Source: Bacteroides sp. OF04-15BH
Lineage (GTDB): Bacteria > Bacteroidota > Bacteroidia > Bacteroidales > Bacteroidaceae
Assembly (NCBI RefSeq): GCF_003477995.1
Contig: NZ_QUEM01000007.1
Span: forward strand, 1-64,000
DNA: 64,000 bases
Direction: 5' to 3'
A program made the position numbers and the translations under genes. Positions 62,989 through 64,000 of this stretch are shown in pieces; within the stretch, counting starts at the first letter, position 1, and every line of letters begins with the position of its first letter. The notes below the pieces were generated by a model. It was not told the origin of the DNA. It searched no databases and was given only the letters and a program-made list of their open reading frames with translations.

Positions 62989-63122
62989 AATAGTGGAATG
63001 GAAAGATATTTTTATTTTATATAGAACCTAATAAGGTGACGTTTTTTCTTATGTAATCTTATAGCATAAGGAGAGATAGTAATATTCAAGGAACGCATAT
63101 CCAGAAGAATAAGCCTTCAGAC

Positions 63123-63154
63123 TTTGTTTTTCTGAATTTATATTTCTAAATTTG
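63123..63154 (+). promoter_or_regulatory. Promoter of etfB
   Basis: TTTG (63123-63126), 20 bases, then TAAATTTG (63147-63154): exact consensus at ideal spacing. Confidence 0.75.
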
Positions 63155-63449
63155 TGGAATGCAGCGTGGGGTGCAATGTGCGCTCGTAATGGTTGTGGTT
63201 CGATGGGGCGGTGCGGATCGTTTCCATTTGGATGGCTCTTTCGTCGGTTTTTCCGGAGAGAATGATGCTGTCGAAGGATGGAAGGAACAGTGCCGGATTC
63301 TGAATAAACTATGCTGTAACCTGAGTTTGGGTATAATCCGAGCCGTGGCATCATCCCGATTTTGCATCGCTGTATCCCTGTCTTTTTCATGGGAAATAAG
63401 AATGGAATAAAATTTATTACCTTAATTATATACAGAAAATAAATTGAAT
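63155..63449 (+). other. Long 5' leader of etfB
   Basis: About 290 bases between the promoter and the ATG at 63450. An 83-codon frame starts at 63159, but its composition (runs of Val, Cys and Ser without a domain) does not support a protein. No known riboswitch was recognised. Confidence 0.5.
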
Positions 63450-64000
63450 ATGAGTTTGAAAATCGTTGTACTTGCCAAGCAAGTTCCCGACACACGCAAT
63501 GTGGGACCGGATGCGATGACCCCGGAGGGTACCATCAACCGTTCCGCGCTGCCGGCTGTGTTCAATCCCGAAGACTTGAATGCCCTGGAACAGGCTCTTC
63601 GTCTGAAAGACCAGAATCCGGGTTCTACCGTAACTATCGTGACTATGGGACCTCCGCGTGCCGCAGAGATCATTCGCGAAGGTCTGTATCGTGGTGCCGA
63701 TAACGGTTACCTGTTGAGCGACCGTGCCTTTGCCGGTGCCGATACATTGGCTACATCTTATGCTTTGGCCCGCACCATTGAGAAGATCGGTGTGCCCGAT
63801 CTGGTAATCGGCGGTCGTCAGGCTATTGATGGAGATACCGCACAGGTTGGTCCGCAGGTGGCTCAGAAACTGAATATGCCACAGGTGACTTATGTAGAAG
63901 ACGTACTGAGCTGTGCCGACGGAAAAATCGTCGTGAAGCGTCATATCGACGGCGGTGTGGAAACTGTTGAGGCTCCGCTTCCGGTAGTGCTTACCGTAAA
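63450..64000 (+). CDS. etfB: Electron transfer flavoprotein beta subunit (3' end outside window)
   Basis: The first 183 residues of EtfB, cut by the window end. It starts MSLKIVVLAKQVPDT, the usual start of the family, and has the AMP-binding adenine-nucleotide hydrolase-like fold with the segment NPEDLNALEQALRLKD and the signature VIGGRQAIDGDTAQVGP. EtfB forms a dimer with EtfA and passes electrons from acyl-CoA dehydrogenases; etfA is expected next. Its promoter is the consensus pair at 63123-63154, with an unusually long leader. Confidence 0.93.
   Translation, partial: MSLKIVVLAKQVPDTRNVGPDAMTPEGTINRSALPAVFNPEDLNALEQALRLKDQNPGSTVTIVTMGPPRAAEIIREGLYRGADNGYLLSDRAFAGADTLATSYALARTIEKIGVPDLVIGGRQAIDGDTAQVGPQVAQKLNMPQVTYVEDVLSCADGKIVVKRHIDGGVETVEAPLPVVLTV

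Noticed and set aside
63159..63410. 83-codon frame in the etfB leader
   Set aside because: It begins at the predicted transcript start, has no domain and unusual residue use; a non-coding leader explains it better.
1..64000. CRISPR arrays, tRNA or rRNA genes, insertion sequences, prophage
   Set aside because: No spaced repeat series, cloverleaf genes, rRNA-like stretches, transposases or phage proteins were seen on either strand.

Overview
The window reads as chromosomal DNA of a Bacteroidota bacterium of the order Bacteroidales (Bacteroides/Prevotella-like). The reasons are promoter boxes of the Bacteroidetes type (TTTG, about 19-20 bases, TAnnTTTG), the yceD-rpmF-fabH-era-der gene order, a one-protein hybrid two-component regulator next to sulfatase and glycosidase genes, fimbria-type DUF3575 proteins, thioredoxin-fold envelope proteins in series, and C-terminal domains of the type IX secretion kind. 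The species cannot be fixed from the sequence. No tRNA, rRNA, CRISPR array, transposase or phage gene was seen.

Layout. (1) 145-6749: a four-gene cell-envelope operon with two DUF3575 proteins, a large protein with an internal OmpA-like segment, and a 970-residue outer-membrane protein that looks like five tandem copies of one barrel-like unit. (2) 6907-12683: an orphan histidine kinase, then the conserved housekeeping run yceD, rpmF, fabH, era, der and a small lipoprotein. (3) 12914-31304: the most unusual region. It holds two paralogous copies of a two-gene module: a giant secreted protein of about 2,300 residues (Asp-box beta-propeller, two LamG-like domains, sorting domain) whose stop overlaps the start of a partner of about 650 residues. 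The giant gene of copy 2 is broken by a frameshift near 24450. Both modules share a promoter/leader signature with identical 50-base spacing.

(4) 31445-51200: a carbohydrate locus. An eight-gene leftward operon encodes two sulfatases, a phosphodiesterase-like enzyme, an HGSNAT-like membrane acetyltransferase, two GH3 enzymes, a GH89 alpha-N-acetylglucosaminidase and a GH43/GH117-like propeller enzyme. Divergent from it are the hybrid two-component regulator and a third, translationally coupled sulfatase. There is no SusC/SusD pair. The pairing of GH89 with an HGSNAT-like enzyme recalls lysosomal heparan sulfate breakdown; a sulfated mucin glycan with alpha-GlcNAc caps is the other likely substrate. 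A direct repeat with 21-base phasing in the divergent promoter region is a good candidate operator.

(5) 51246-53017: a DEDDh exonuclease and a VWA protein. (6) 53675-62182: a TetR-type regulator followed by four consecutive secreted thioredoxin-like proteins with large N-terminal extensions, closed by a very strong terminator. (7) 62632-64000: a small lipoprotein and the 5' part of etfB, cut by the window end.
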